Shown here: positions 49,614 to 60,719 of the stretch, piece by piece | How positions within the stretch are numbered: the stretch's first letter is position 1 | How the letters are laid out: every line of letters begins with the position of its first letter | NCBI GenBank assembly: GCA_001898185.1 | Contig: MKTI01000006.1 | Span: 186,001-250,000, forward strand | Source: Cellulomonas sp. 73-145 | GTDB lineage: Bacteria > Actinomycetota > Actinomycetes > Actinomycetales > Cellulomonadaceae | DNA: 64,000 nt | Direction: 5' to 3' | The notes under the pieces: generated by a model | Seen by the model: only the letters and a program-made list of their open reading frames with translations | What the model was told of the DNA's origin: nothing | The model's database searches: none | Program-made: the position numbers and the translations under genes

Positions 49614-49696
49614 TGCGCGAGGCGGGATTTGAACCCGCACGCCCTTTCGGACACTGGCACCTGAAGCCAGCGCGTCTGCCGTTCCGCCACTCGCGC
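49614..49696 (-). tRNA. tRNA-Leu (CAG)
   Basis: An 83-nt class II tRNA. The acceptor GCGCGAG pairs with CTCGCGC. The anticodon stem CTGGC/GCCAG encloses the loop TTCAGGT, giving anticodon CAG. A long variable arm (GTCCGAAAGGGC region) and the T-arm GCGGGTTCAAATCCCGC follow. The discriminator is A; CCA is not encoded. A -10-like TAATGT (minus 49712-49707) precedes it. Confidence 0.95.
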
Positions 49697-49992
49697 GCGC
49701 CGGAGAACATTAGCACGGAGCCGGAGGCCCCCGGCGCCACCGTCATGACGTCCCGGATGGGCCGCCAGCCGCGCCGCGGTCGCCCCGGAGAGCCCTCCGA
49801 GCCGCCCCGCGCCGCACCCGCCGCGGTCCCCTCAGGACCGGCACCAACGGCCCACACCAGCGCGCCGAGCAGCACCGACGCCGCGGCCCGGTGCCCACGC
49901 GGATACGATCGAGCCGGGTCGTCGCGCACCCACGCTCGCGCACACCCCCTCGCCTGGCCCCTCCGCCGGCGACGACCGGTGAAGGAGGTGGC
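49697..49992. other. Intergenic region between tRNA-Leu and fhaA
   Basis: About 295 bp of GC-rich DNA. It holds the tRNA promoter on the minus strand (TAATGT near 49710), a possible fhaA-operon -10 TACGAT (49904-49909) and the fhaA ribosome-binding site GAAGGAGG (49981-49988). No gene is supported; reading frames here are shadows. Confidence 0.5.
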
Positions 49993-49995
49993 GTG

Positions 49996-50703
49996 ATGGG
50001 CATCCTCGACAAGTTCGAGAACGGGGTGGAGCGCGCGGTCAACAACGCCTTCACCCGCTTCGCCCGGAGCGAGGTCAAGCCGGTCGAGCTGGTCAGCGCG
50101 CTGCGCCGGGAGGTGGACGACCGGGCGGCGGTGGTGGACCGCGACCGGACCGTCGTGCCCAACGACTTCGTCATCGAGCTGTCGACGTCGGACTACGACC
50201 AGGTCGAGGCGTGGGGCGCCGAGACGCTGGCCGACGAGTTCGCGGCGAACGTCACGGACCACGCCGCGAGCCAGCGGTACGCCTTCGTCGGACCGGTGAC
50301 CGTGTCCTTCGCCGAGGACCCGGACCTGGAGACGGGCCGGTTCACGGTGAAGAGCTCGACGGTGCGCGGTGCGGTCGCGCCCGCCACCACGGCTGCGCCG
50401 AGCCCGCGGCACCCGCTGCTGGACATCGACGGTCAGCGGTACCTGCTCACCGGCCCGGTGACCGTGATCGGCCGAGGCTCGGAGGCGGACATCATCGTCG
50501 ACGACCCCGGCGTCTCCCGTCGGCACCTGGAGATCCGCGTCACGCCGGACGGTGTGATCGCCACGGACCTGGGCTCCACCAACGGACTGTTCGTCGAGGG
50601 CCACCAGGTCCCCGCCGCCACCCTGCTCGACGGCAACACGCTCACCATCGGCCGCACCCGGATCCTGTTCTGGACCGGTGGCGAGCCGGAAGCGGACGGG
50701 TGA
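49996..50703 (+). CDS. fhaA: FhaA: DUF3662 and FHA domain protein
   Basis: A 235-residue cytoplasmic adaptor. Residues 1-115 are the DUF3662 domain (GILDKFENGVERAVNNAFTRFARSEVKPVELVSALRREVDD); residues 145-230 are a forkhead-associated domain with the phosphothreonine-binding set GRGSEADIIVDDPGVSRRHLEI and DLGSTNGLFVEG. In mycobacteria FhaA binds phosphorylated pseudokinase MviN and tunes peptidoglycan synthesis. It opens the fhaA-fhaB-pstP-rodA-pbpA-pknA-pknB operon. ATG 49996 (or GTG 49993) follows GAAGGAGG. Confidence 0.94.
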   Translation: MGILDKFENGVERAVNNAFTRFARSEVKPVELVSALRREVDDRAAVVDRDRTVVPNDFVIELSTSDYDQVEAWGAETLADEFAANVTDHAASQRYAFVGPVTVSFAEDPDLETGRFTVKSSTVRGAVAPATTAAPSPRHPLLDIDGQRYLLTGPVTVIGRGSEADIIVDDPGVSRRHLEIRVTPDGVIATDLGSTNGLFVEGHQVPAATLLDGNTLTIGRTRILFWTGGEPEADG

Positions 50704-50712
50704 CACCGGCGC

Positions 50713-51258
50713 ATGAGCGAGGTCACGGTCACTCTGCTGCGCTGGGGATACCTGGCGCTGCTGTGGGTCCTGGTGCTGTCCGCCATCTCGGTGCTCCGCC
50801 GGGACCTGTACGGCACCCGGATCGTCGACCGCCGACGCGCCGCGCAGGCGGCGCGCAACCGTTCCGCGCAGCCGGTACCGGCGTCGACCATCCCTGAACC
50901 GCCGGGTGCCGCGGCGCCCGAACCGGCCGCTCCCGCGCGCCAGCCGCGCCGCTCCGGCTCCACCGGCGGCCCCACCCGCCTTGTGGTGACGGAGGGGGCG
51001 CTGCGCGGCACCATCCTCCCGCTGGGCTCGTCGTCCGTGCTGGTCGGCCGCTCGCCCAGCTGCACCCTGGTGCTGGACGACGACTACTCGTCCTCCCGCC
51101 ACGCCCGCCTGTTCCAGCAGGGCGACCAGTGGTTCGTCGAGGACCTCGGCTCCACCAACGGCACGTTCGTCGGCGAGCGCCGCGTCGAGTCACCCACCCC
51201 CGTCCCCACCGGCACGCCGGTGCGGGTGGGCCGCAGCGTCCTCGAGCTGCAGAGGTAA
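50713..51258 (+). CDS. fhaB: FhaB/FipA: membrane-anchored FHA domain protein
   Basis: A 181-residue protein: one N-terminal membrane segment (WGYLALLWVLVLSAISVL), a basic, Pro-rich linker, and a C-terminal FHA domain (VGRSPSCTLVLDDDYSSSRHARLFQQGDQWFVEDLGSTNGTFVGERRV). It is a reader of PknA/PknB-phosphorylated threonines and in mycobacteria supports division under stress. It starts 9 bp after fhaA and is followed 4 bp later by pstP. Confidence 0.94.
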   Translation: MSEVTVTLLRWGYLALLWVLVLSAISVLRRDLYGTRIVDRRRAAQAARNRSAQPVPASTIPEPPGAAAPEPAAPARQPRRSGSTGGPTRLVVTEGALRGTILPLGSSSVLVGRSPSCTLVLDDDYSSSRHARLFQQGDQWFVEDLGSTNGTFVGERRVESPTPVPTGTPVRVGRSVLELQR

Positions 51259-51262
51259 CCGG

Positions 51263-52666
51263 GTGAGCATCGGCCTGCGGTACGCGGCCCGGTCCGACGT
51301 GGGGCTGGTCCGCGCCAACAACCAGGACTCGGCCTACGCCGGTCCGCACCTGCTGATGGTGGCGGACGGCATGGGCGGGCACGCCGGCGGGGACGTCGCG
51401 TCGTCGGTGGCGGTGGCGGCGTTCGCGCCGCTGGACGACGAGGCGCACGGCCCGGACGACGCGCTCGCCGAGCTGGAGCAGGCGATGGAGAGCGCGCGCG
51501 AGGAGATCATCGCCCGCTCCGAGGCCGAGCCGGACCTGACGGGCATGGGCACGACGGTGACGGCGATCCTCCGCACCGGAAACAAGCTGGCGATGGCCCA
51601 CATCGGCGACTCGCGCGGCTACCTGCTGCGCGACGGCGAGCTGACGCAGGTCACCACCGACCACACGTTCGTCCAGCACCTGGTGGACACCGGCAAGATC
51701 ACGCCGGAGGAGGCCGTGCACCACCCGCAGCGGTCGGTGGTGATGCGGGTGCTCGGCGACTTCGACACCGACGTCACCCCGGACCTGTCGGTGCGCGAGG
51801 CGCGCCGCGGCGACCGGTGGCTGCTGTGCTCCGACGGGCTGTCCGGGTTCGTCAGCGCGGACACGCTCGCCGAGACGCTGCGCGACATCGCGGACGTGGA
51901 CGCCTGCGCCGACCGGCTGGTGCAGCTGGCGCTGCGTGCCGGCGGCGGCGACAACATCACGGTGATCGTCGCGGACGTCGTCGAGCTCGACGACCTGCGG
52001 GACGGCACCGCCCCCGGCACCGCGACCACGGTGGTCGGCGCCGCCGCCAGCTCCCGCAACCGGCCCACCTCCGCGGCGGACGGTCCCGCGGCACGTGCCG
52101 CGAACCTGACCAAGCGGGCCGCTCGTGCCGTCGGCCTGGGTGGCGCGGCGCACGAGGCGGAGGACGACGACAACCACGCCGCCGCGGTGGACGACGAGGA
52201 GGCGGCCGACGAGCGCGCCGCCGAGTCCGGCCCGACGCGGCGGAGCCTGCTGGTGGTGTGGTCGGCGGCGCTCGGCCTGGTGCTGGTGCTGCTCGGTGCC
52301 GGCTACGCGTGGAGCCAGACGCAGTACTTCGTCGGCGACGACGGCGGCCGGGTCGGGGTGTTCCGCGGCGTGCCGTCGTCCGTCGGACCGCTGCAGCTCT
52401 CGTCGGTGGTGGAGCACAGCGACGTGCAGGTCAGCACGCTGCCGGACTACCTGCAGCAGCGGGTGCGGGCCACCATCCGGGCGACCTCGCTCTCCTCGGC
52501 GCGTGACCAGGTGTCGGCCCTCGCCCAAGCGGTGCCGACCCCCGAGCCGTCCGCCAGCCCGACGCCGACGGCATCGGCCACGCCGAGCCCGGGCACGACG
52601 AGCCCGGACGCGACGTTCACCGCGTCCCCGCTCCCGGCCCCGGTCCCCACCGTCGTCGGCCCGTGA
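51263..52666 (+). CDS. pstP: PstP: PP2C-type Ser/Thr protein phosphatase
   Basis: A 467-residue membrane phosphatase that reverses PknA/PknB signalling. The PP2C domain (1-240) carries metal ligands in DGMGGHAGG (35-43), IGDSRGYL (GDS 115-117), CSDGLSG (SDG 190-192) and GGDNITV (228-231). An acidic linker, a membrane segment (about 329-350) and a short extracellular domain ending in a Pro/Thr/Ser-rich tail follow. GTG 51263. Its stop overlaps the rodA start. Confidence 0.95.
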   Translation: MSIGLRYAARSDVGLVRANNQDSAYAGPHLLMVADGMGGHAGGDVASSVAVAAFAPLDDEAHGPDDALAELEQAMESAREEIIARSEAEPDLTGMGTTVTAILRTGNKLAMAHIGDSRGYLLRDGELTQVTTDHTFVQHLVDTGKITPEEAVHHPQRSVVMRVLGDFDTDVTPDLSVREARRGDRWLLCSDGLSGFVSADTLAETLRDIADVDACADRLVQLALRAGGGDNITVIVADVVELDDLRDGTAPGTATTVVGAAASSRNRPTSAADGPAARAANLTKRAARAVGLGGAAHEAEDDDNHAAAVDDEEAADERAAESGPTRRSLLVVWSAALGLVLVLLGAGYAWSQTQYFVGDDGGRVGVFRGVPSSVGPLQLSSVVEHSDVQVSTLPDYLQQRVRATIRATSLSSARDQVSALAQAVPTPEPSASPTPTASATPSPGTTSPDATFTASPLPAPVPTVVGP

Positions 52667-54147
52667 TGGCGACCGTCCAGCCCCTGCGGGTCCGCTCCGG
52701 CCGTGGCGTCGAGCTCGGCCTGCTCGTGCTCGCCCTGGTGCTCGGGGTGGCCGCGTACGCCCTGGTCGGCCTGGGGGTGAAGGACAAGGTCCCGTCGAAC
52801 GTGCTCTGGTACGGCGTCGGCATGGCGGTGATGGCCGTCGGCATGCACCTGGTGCTGCGCTGGCGCGCTCCCTACGCCGACCCCGTGATCCTGCCGATCG
52901 TCGTCGCGCTCAACGGCATCGGCCTGGCGATGATCTACCGGCTGGACCTCGCAGCCGAGTCCAAGGGCCACCCCACCGACTTCGCCGGCAAGCAGCTGGT
53001 GTGGACCGCGATCTCGGTGGTGCTGGCCGCCGTCGTGCTGATCTGGCTGCGGGACCACCGCACCCTGCGCCGGTACACGTACACCGCGGGCGTCGTCGCG
53101 CTGGTGCTGATGGCCTCGCCGATGCTGCCGGTGATCGGCAAGGACGTGAACGGCGCCCGGATCTGGGTCCGGGTGGGCGGTGTCGGCCTGCAGCCCGCGG
53201 AGCTGGCCAAGATCGCGCTGGCGATCTTCTTCGCCGGCTACCTCGTCACCAACCGGGACACGCTCACGCTCGCCGGGCCGAAGGTGCTCGGGCTGCAGCT
53301 GCCGCGCGTCCGCGACCTGGGCCCGATCCTGGTCGTCTGGGGCGTCTCGCTGGCGATCCTGGTGCTGCAGAGCGACCTCGGCACGTCCCTGCTGTTCTTC
53401 GGGCTGTTCGTCGCGGTGCTCTACCTCGCCACCGAGCGGATCTCCTGGGTGGCCATCGGCCTGGTGCTGTTCGCGGGCGGCGCCGCCGCAGCGGTCGCAG
53501 CGATCCCGCACGTCGCCGTGCGCTTCTCGGCGTGGTCCAACGCGCTGTCCAACACGGAGTTCAACCGGCCGTTCGGCGGCTCCGGGCAGCTGGTCCGCGG
53601 CCTGTTCGGCATGGCCAGCGGCGGGCTGTTCGGCACCGGCTGGGGCCAGGGCCGGCCCGACCTGGTGCCGTTCGCCGAGTCGGACTTCATCGTCCCGTCG
53701 CTCGGTGAGGAGCTGGGGCTGACCGGCCTGCTGGCGATCCTCGTCCTCTACGCGGTGCTGACCGAGCGCGGGCTGCGCACGGCGATCGGCGTGCGGGACG
53801 GGTTCGGCAAGCTGCTGGCCGGCGGCCTGGCGTTCGTGATGGCGTTCCAGGTGTTCGTCGTCGTCGGCGGTGTGACGCGCCTGATCCCGCTGACCGGCCT
53901 GACCACACCGTTCCTGGCGTACGGCGGCTCGTCGCTGCTGGCCAACTGGGTGATCGTGGCGCTGCTGCTGCGGGTGTCCGACGACGCCCGGCGCCCGGCG
54001 CCGGCGATGAGAGCGGTCGCCACGCCCTCCGGCGGCACGCCCGCGGTCGGCAACCCGGCCGTCGGCGGCCCGGTGGTCCGGCGTCCCGCGCCACGCGGTG
54101 CCGAGCCGGACGAGAACCCGACGGAGCGGATCGGGGGCCTGCCGTGA
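52663..54147 (+). CDS. rodA: RodA/FtsW-family SEDS peptidoglycan glycosyltransferase
   Basis: A 494-residue polytopic protein with about ten membrane segments and SEDS signatures: KDVNGARIWVRVGGVGLQPAELAKIALAIFFAGYL, QSDLGTSLLFFGLF, TGWGQGRPDLVPFAESDFIVPSLGEELGLTG and PLTGLTTPFLAYGGSSLLANW. It polymerises lipid II and works with the adjacent class B PBP. GTG 52663 or ATG 52666 is the start. The C-terminal ~60 residues are a disordered cytoplasmic tail. Confidence 0.94.
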   Translation: MMATVQPLRVRSGRGVELGLLVLALVLGVAAYALVGLGVKDKVPSNVLWYGVGMAVMAVGMHLVLRWRAPYADPVILPIVVALNGIGLAMIYRLDLAAESKGHPTDFAGKQLVWTAISVVLAAVVLIWLRDHRTLRRYTYTAGVVALVLMASPMLPVIGKDVNGARIWVRVGGVGLQPAELAKIALAIFFAGYLVTNRDTLTLAGPKVLGLQLPRVRDLGPILVVWGVSLAILVLQSDLGTSLLFFGLFVAVLYLATERISWVAIGLVLFAGGAAAAVAAIPHVAVRFSAWSNALSNTEFNRPFGGSGQLVRGLFGMASGGLFGTGWGQGRPDLVPFAESDFIVPSLGEELGLTGLLAILVLYAVLTERGLRTAIGVRDGFGKLLAGGLAFVMAFQVFVVVGGVTRLIPLTGLTTPFLAYGGSSLLANWVIVALLLRVSDDARRPAPAMRAVATPSGGTPAVGNPAVGGPVVRRPAPRGAEPDENPTERIGGLP

Positions 54148-55595
54148 ACACCCCGCTGCGCCGCCTCGCGACCATGATGCTGGTGATGTTCGTCGCCCTG
54201 ATGGGCAGCGCCACCTGGGTGCAGTTCGTCCAGGCGAGCAAGCTGAACAACGACCCGCGCAACGTCCGCACCCTGTACCGCGAGTTCGGCAACCCGCGGG
54301 GGCCCATCGTCGCCGGCGGCACGGCGATCGCCTCGAGCACCAAGGTGAACGACGCCTTCGGCTACCAGCGCCAGTACGCCAGCGGGGAGCTGTACTCGGC
54401 GGTCACCGGTTACTACTCGGTCGCCAACGGCCGCTCCCAGCTCGAGCTGGCGGCGAACTCCCAGCTGACCGGGCGCAGCGACCAGCTGTTCTTCACGCGC
54501 ATCCGGGACCTGCTCACCGGCAAGGCGACCGAGGGCGCGGCGGTGGAGACGACGATCCTCCCGGCGGCTCAGCAGGCGGCGCGCACCGCCCTGGGCAACC
54601 AGCGCGGGGCCGTCGTCGCCATCGAGCCGTCCACCGGCAAGATCCTCGCGATGGTGTCCACCCCCGGGTTCGACCCCAACGCCCTGGCGGTGCACGACAC
54701 CGCCGCCGCCAACGCCGCCTTCCAGCAGCTGAACAAGGCGGACGGCAACCCGCTGCTGAACAAGGCGATCAGCGACCGGTTCGCCCCCGGCTCCACGTTC
54801 AAGCTGGTCACCGCGGCTGCGGCGCTGGCGAGCGGGAAGTACACCCCGCAGACGCAGGTGCCGGCCCCGCTGCAGCTGACTCTGCCGAACACCACGGCCA
54901 CCCTCAGCAACTTCGGTGGCGAGAGCTGCGGGGGTCCGACGGTCAGCCTCGCGGACGCGCTGCGGGTCTCCTGCAACACGGCGTTCGCGCAGGTGGGCCT
55001 CGACCTCGGCGCCGCGGCGATCAAGGCGCAGGCCGACAAGTTCGGCTTCGACGACCCGTCGCTGACCATCCCGATGTCGGTGGTGCAGTCGGTGATGCCG
55101 GCCGGGCTCGACGCCCCCGAGACGGCCCAGTCGGCCATCGGGCAGCGGGACGTGCAGGCCACGCCCCTGCAGATGGCGATGGTCGCCGCGGCGATCGCCA
55201 ACGGGGGCGTGCTGATGCGGCCCTACCTGATCCAGACGGTGCGCGCCGCGGACCTGACGGTGGTCAGCCAGGCGCAGCCCAGCACCTACTCCCAGGCGCT
55301 GTCGTCCGGCGACGCCGCGACGCTGCGCGACATGATGCTCGGCGTCGTCGACAACGGCACCGGCACCGCGGCGCAGATCCCGGGCATGCAGGTGGCGGGC
55401 AAGACGGGCACGGCGGAGACGGCCGCCGGTCAGGCCCCCCACGCGTGGTTCACCGCGTTCGCGCCGGCCGACGCGCCGAAGGTGGCCGTCGCGGTGTTCG
55501 TCGAGCACGGCGGCAGCCTCGGCAACGACGCGACCGGCGGTGCCGTGGCGGCGCCGATCGCCAAGGCCGTGATCAAGGCGGTGACGGGCAAGTGA
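54144..55595 (+). CDS. pbpA: PbpA: class B penicillin-binding protein (transpeptidase)
   Basis: A 483-residue monofunctional transpeptidase with one N-terminal membrane anchor (residues 8-28), a short non-catalytic domain and a transpeptidase domain with SxxK (STFK, 217-220), SxN (SCN, 276-278) and KTG (420-422). It is the cognate partner of RodA. GTG 54144 overlaps the rodA stop. The compact size without PASTA domains is normal for actinobacterial PbpA. Confidence 0.95.
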   Translation: MNTPLRRLATMMLVMFVALMGSATWVQFVQASKLNNDPRNVRTLYREFGNPRGPIVAGGTAIASSTKVNDAFGYQRQYASGELYSAVTGYYSVANGRSQLELAANSQLTGRSDQLFFTRIRDLLTGKATEGAAVETTILPAAQQAARTALGNQRGAVVAIEPSTGKILAMVSTPGFDPNALAVHDTAAANAAFQQLNKADGNPLLNKAISDRFAPGSTFKLVTAAAALASGKYTPQTQVPAPLQLTLPNTTATLSNFGGESCGGPTVSLADALRVSCNTAFAQVGLDLGAAAIKAQADKFGFDDPSLTIPMSVVQSVMPAGLDAPETAQSAIGQRDVQATPLQMAMVAAAIANGGVLMRPYLIQTVRAADLTVVSQAQPSTYSQALSSGDAATLRDMMLGVVDNGTGTAAQIPGMQVAGKTGTAETAAGQAPHAWFTAFAPADAPKVAVAVFVEHGGSLGNDATGGAVAAPIAKAVIKAVTGK

Positions 55596-57004
55596 GGACG
55601 GCACCGGGGGTCGCGCTCGGCGGCCGGTACAGGCTCGCCCGCCGCATCGCGGTGGGTGGCATGGGCGAGGTGTGGGAGGCGCAGGACGAGGCCCTCGGCC
55701 GGCCCGTCGCGGTGAAGGTGCTGCGTGAGGAGTTCGCCGGCGACCGCGGCTTCCTCGAGCGGTTCCGCACCGAGGCTCGGAACTCCGCCGCCCTGTCGCA
55801 CGGCAACATCGCGGCCCTGTACGACTACGGCGAGCAGGACGGCTCGGCATACCTGGTGCAGGAGCTCGTCGTCGGCGAACCCCTCTCCGACCTGCTGGAA
55901 CGCGAGCCGGTGCTCGAGCCGCGCCGGCTGCTGCCGATCCTCGCCCAGACCGCCCGCGCGTTGCACGCCGCCCACGAGGCCGGGGTCGTGCACCGCGACG
56001 TGAAGCCGGGCAACATCCTGATCGGCCGCGGCAACCGTGTGAAGATCACCGACTTCGGCGTCTCGCTGGCGCAGGACCAGCCGACGATGACCGCGACCGG
56101 CATGGTGATGGGCACCGCCCAGTACCTGTCCCCGGAGCAGGCCGTCGGCCGGCCGGCCACGCGCCTGTCGGACCTGTACTCCCTGGGCGTGGTGGCCTAC
56201 GAGGCGCTGGCCGGCAAGCGGCCCTTCACCGGACCGACCGCGGTCGACATCGCGGTCGCCCACGTCAACGACCCGGTCCCGCCGCTGCCGTCGTCGGTCG
56301 ACCACGCCCTCGCCGACCTGGTGCTCCGCCTGCTGTCGAAGGACCCGGCCAAGCGACCGCAGTCCGGCGAGCAGCTGGCCGTCACCCTCGACCGGCTGCT
56401 GCCGCACACGCCGGTGTCCGGCGTCCCGATGGTGGTCACCGCACCGGAGCCGCCGGTCCGGGTGCCGACGGGCACGTCTACGGGTACGGCGACGGGCACA
56501 GCCGCCGGGGCCGCGACGGGCACGCCGGCCGGGACGGCGGCGCGCGCGGGCACGTCGACCCCCGGCACGTCGGACGCCCGCACCGCGACCCCCGCCGCTC
56601 GCTCCGCCGACGCCGTCCCCCCGTCCTTCCCGCCACGCCACCGCGTGCGGCCGGCGGAGACCACGGCCGGCCGGCACACCGCCCGCCGCACGGCTCCCGC
56701 CCCCACCGGCACCCGCTCCACCCGCTCGGGACCGGCGCCGTCCACCCCGGGCTGGGTGACCGAGGTGACCACCCGGGGACCGGCCCGGTGGCGCTGGATC
56801 GTGGTGATCGCGGTGCTGATCGTGGTGGCCCTGCTGGGGGCGGCGCTGGCCAGCAGCCTGACCAGGGCGGACGCGGTACCGGGCGGGACGGCCCCGGGCG
56901 TGGTGCTCGCAGCCACGCCGGACAACACCGGTCCGGCCGGCGTGGCGGATGGGATGATCGGGCAGGACGGCCGGTGGCACACCACCGCCGACGGACGACG
57001 CTGA
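55592..57004 (+). CDS. pknA: PknA: membrane Ser/Thr protein kinase
   Basis: A 470-residue kinase. The glycine loop is VGGMGEVW, catalytic Lys42 is in VAVKVL, HRD is at 134-136, DFG at 154-156, and the activation segment ends GTAQYLSPEQ. A long Thr/Ala/Pro/Arg-rich juxtamembrane linker (280-395) precedes one membrane segment (401-423) and a short extracellular tail. GTG 55592 overlaps the pbpA stop; the frame is open far upstream, but that is a shadow of pbpA. With PknB it phosphorylates division and wall-synthesis proteins. Confidence 0.95.
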   Translation: MRTAPGVALGGRYRLARRIAVGGMGEVWEAQDEALGRPVAVKVLREEFAGDRGFLERFRTEARNSAALSHGNIAALYDYGEQDGSAYLVQELVVGEPLSDLLEREPVLEPRRLLPILAQTARALHAAHEAGVVHRDVKPGNILIGRGNRVKITDFGVSLAQDQPTMTATGMVMGTAQYLSPEQAVGRPATRLSDLYSLGVVAYEALAGKRPFTGPTAVDIAVAHVNDPVPPLPSSVDHALADLVLRLLSKDPAKRPQSGEQLAVTLDRLLPHTPVSGVPMVVTAPEPPVRVPTGTSTGTATGTAAGAATGTPAGTAARAGTSTPGTSDARTATPAARSADAVPPSFPPRHRVRPAETTAGRHTARRTAPAPTGTRSTRSGPAPSTPGWVTEVTTRGPARWRWIVVIAVLIVVALLGAALASSLTRADAVPGGTAPGVVLAATPDNTGPAGVADGMIGQDGRWHTTADGRR

Positions 57005-57015
57005 AGGGCACCTAC

Positions 57016-59037
<2,022 letters not shown>

Positions 59038-59055
59038 CCGCCACCCAGCGCGACG

Positions 59056-59086
59056 ACGGCCGCTCACCTAACCGGTGGGCGGCCGT
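59056..59086. terminator. Bidirectional terminator between pknB and pabA
   Basis: A 13-bp stem (ACGGCCGCTCACC / GGTGGGCGGCCGT, one T-G wobble) with a TAACC loop sits 18 bp after pknB and 45 bp after the convergent amidotransferase gene. Confidence 0.8.
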
Positions 59087-59130
59087 TCTCGTCGTCGGAC
59101 CGGTCAGGTCTGCCGATCAGCGGCGCAGGC

Positions 59131-59757
59131 TCAGGCGCGCACCACCGGGTGCAGCCCCTCGGACCGCCCCACCGCCCCGTCGTCGCCGCACATCGCCAGC
59201 CAGTTCGCCAGCAGCCGGTGACCACCCTGCGTCAGCACCGACTCGGGGTGGAACTGCACGCCGTGCAGCGGCAGCGTCCGGTGCTGCAGGCCCATGATGA
59301 TGCCGTTCGCCGTGGCCGTGACCTCGAGCTCGTCGGAGAACGTCCCGTCCACCACGGCGAGCGAGTGGTACCGCGTGGCGGTGAACGGCGACGGCAGCCC
59401 CGCGAGCACGCCGCGGCCGTCGTGCTGCACCTCGCTCGTCTTGCCGTGCATCAGCTCGGGCGCGTGCGTCACCACCCCGCCGTACACCTCGCCGAGCGCC
59501 TGGTGGCCCAGGCAGACGCCGAGCATCGGCGTCCCCGTCTCGGCGCAGTCCCGGATCACCTGCATCGACGAGCCGGCGGCCGACGGCGTCCCCGGTCCCG
59601 GTGACACCAGCACGCCGTCGAAGGCCACCCGGTCGGACACGGGCGGGACGGTGTCGTTGCGCACCACCACCGTGTCGGCACCGAGCTGGTTGAGGTACCC
59701 GACGATCGTGTAGACGAACGAGTCGTAGTTGTCGACCACCAAGATCTTCGTCATCAC
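59131..59757 (-). CDS. pabA: Glutamine amidotransferase component of aminodeoxychorismate/anthranilate synthase
   Basis: A 208-residue class I glutamine amidotransferase. The nucleophile is Cys82 (LGVCLGHQ) and the dyad His170/Glu172 (QFHPES). It supplies ammonia for aminodeoxychorismate (folate) or anthranilate (tryptophan) synthesis. No chorismate-binding partner is adjacent, so pabA versus trpG cannot be settled from sequence; the position beside pknB is the conserved actinobacterial one. GTG 59757 or ATG 59754 overlaps the stop of a 53-residue membrane protein gene. Confidence 0.9.
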   Translation of the reverse strand: MMTKILVVDNYDSFVYTIVGYLNQLGADTVVVRNDTVPPVSDRVAFDGVLVSPGPGTPSAAGSSMQVIRDCAETGTPMLGVCLGHQALGEVYGGVVTHAPELMHGKTSEVQHDGRGVLAGLPSPFTATRYHSLAVVDGTFSDELEVTATANGIIMGLQHRTLPLHGVQFHPESVLTQGGHRLLANWLAMCGDDGAVGRSEGLHPVVRA

Positions 59758-59915
59758 TCACCCACGGTCGTCTGGTTGAAAGGCATGTGCGGGGCGATCG
59801 CCGGGTACACCCACAGGAAGCACGCGGTGAGCACGGCCGCCGCGAGCGCCGCGCTGATCAGCACCCGCACCCACACCGGCCCCGGCAGGTGCCGCCACAG
59901 CCACGCGTACATCAT
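59754..59915 (-). CDS. 53-residue membrane protein between sortase and pabA
   Basis: Reading from ATG 59915: a short basic start MMYAWLWRHLPGPVWVRV, one membrane segment (about 15-37, LISAALAAAVLTACFLWVYP) and a tail ending PHMPFNQTTVGE. Its start overlaps the sortase stop (ATGA) and its stop overlaps the pabA start, so it is coupled on both sides and almost certainly translated. Similar tiny proteins occur at this point in other actinobacterial genomes. Its role is unknown; a sortase or division accessory function is speculation. Confidence 0.8.
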   Translation of the reverse strand: MMYAWLWRHLPGPVWVRVLISAALAAAVLTACFLWVYPAIAPHMPFNQTTVGE

Positions 59916-60706
59916 GCGCTCCCGAGCAGCTCGGCCGGCACCCCGTCGGAGGCCGGCGCCCAGTAGTCCAGCACGCCGTGCACCACGTACCGCTGGGCGG
60001 CGGAGTACATCGGCGTGCAGGTGGTCATGGTGATCGACCGGGCCGTCGGGGTCGCTCCCGGCTTGTCCGGCACCGGCGCGATCACCTCGGTCTGGTTCGG
60101 GTAGACGATCTCCGTCGACGCGACCTTGTAGACGTACCAGGCGTCCTTGGTGCGCACGACGAGGGCGTCGCCCACCTGCAGCTCGGCGATCCGGTTGAAC
60201 GGCTTGCCGAACGTGGTGCGGTGGCCCGCGACGGCGAAGTTGCCGACGGCACCGGGCATCGCCGTCCCCTGGTAGTGCCCGATGCCGAGCACGTCGAGCA
60301 CCGTGGCGCGGTCGGTGCCCTCGCTGATCGGGCGTTCCGGCTCACCCGCCCACCGGGGCACCTGCAACGTCGCGAACGTGGTCGCGTGCCCCGGTTCGGC
60401 CAGCACGGGCGGGTCGTCGTGCCGCGGCGTCGCCACCTTCGGTCCGGCGACCGCCGTCGCGCCCGCGGCCGCGCTCGGGACGCTCGTCGGCACGGGCGTG
60501 GCCCACGCCAGCGACTGCACCACACGCGCCTGTCCCGCGTTCCCCTGCACGTCGGTCCACCACAGCTGCCACGCGAGGAACCCGAGCAGCAGCACGCCCA
60601 CCGTCAGCAGCACCTCGCCGAGCACGCCGACGGCGCCCCACACCAGCCCGTGCCGACGGGCAGCCCGCCGGGCGACCCGCCGGTTCGGCGCGACGTCGGT
60701 GGTCAT
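59912..60706 (-). CDS. Class E sortase
   Basis: A 264-residue transpeptidase: cytoplasmic basic N-terminus, one membrane segment (22-48), and the sortase beta-barrel with His162 (VAGHRTTFG), Cys230 (TMTTCTP) and Arg239 (AAQRYVVHG). Class E enzymes anchor LAxTG-type proteins to peptidoglycan in high-GC actinobacteria. ATG 60706 is used; an in-frame GTG at 60793 would add 29 residues encoded by 15-bp repeats and overlap the DUF881 gene by 11 bp. It is translationally coupled to the 53-residue gene downstream. Confidence 0.92.
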   Translation of the reverse strand: MTTDVAPNRRVARRAARRHGLVWGAVGVLGEVLLTVGVLLLGFLAWQLWWTDVQGNAGQARVVQSLAWATPVPTSVPSAAAGATAVAGPKVATPRHDDPPVLAEPGHATTFATLQVPRWAGEPERPISEGTDRATVLDVLGIGHYQGTAMPGAVGNFAVAGHRTTFGKPFNRIAELQVGDALVVRTKDAWYVYKVASTEIVYPNQTEVIAPVPDKPGATPTARSITMTTCTPMYSAAQRYVVHGVLDYWAPASDGVPAELLGSA

Positions 60707-60719
60707 GCGGCCGCCCCAC

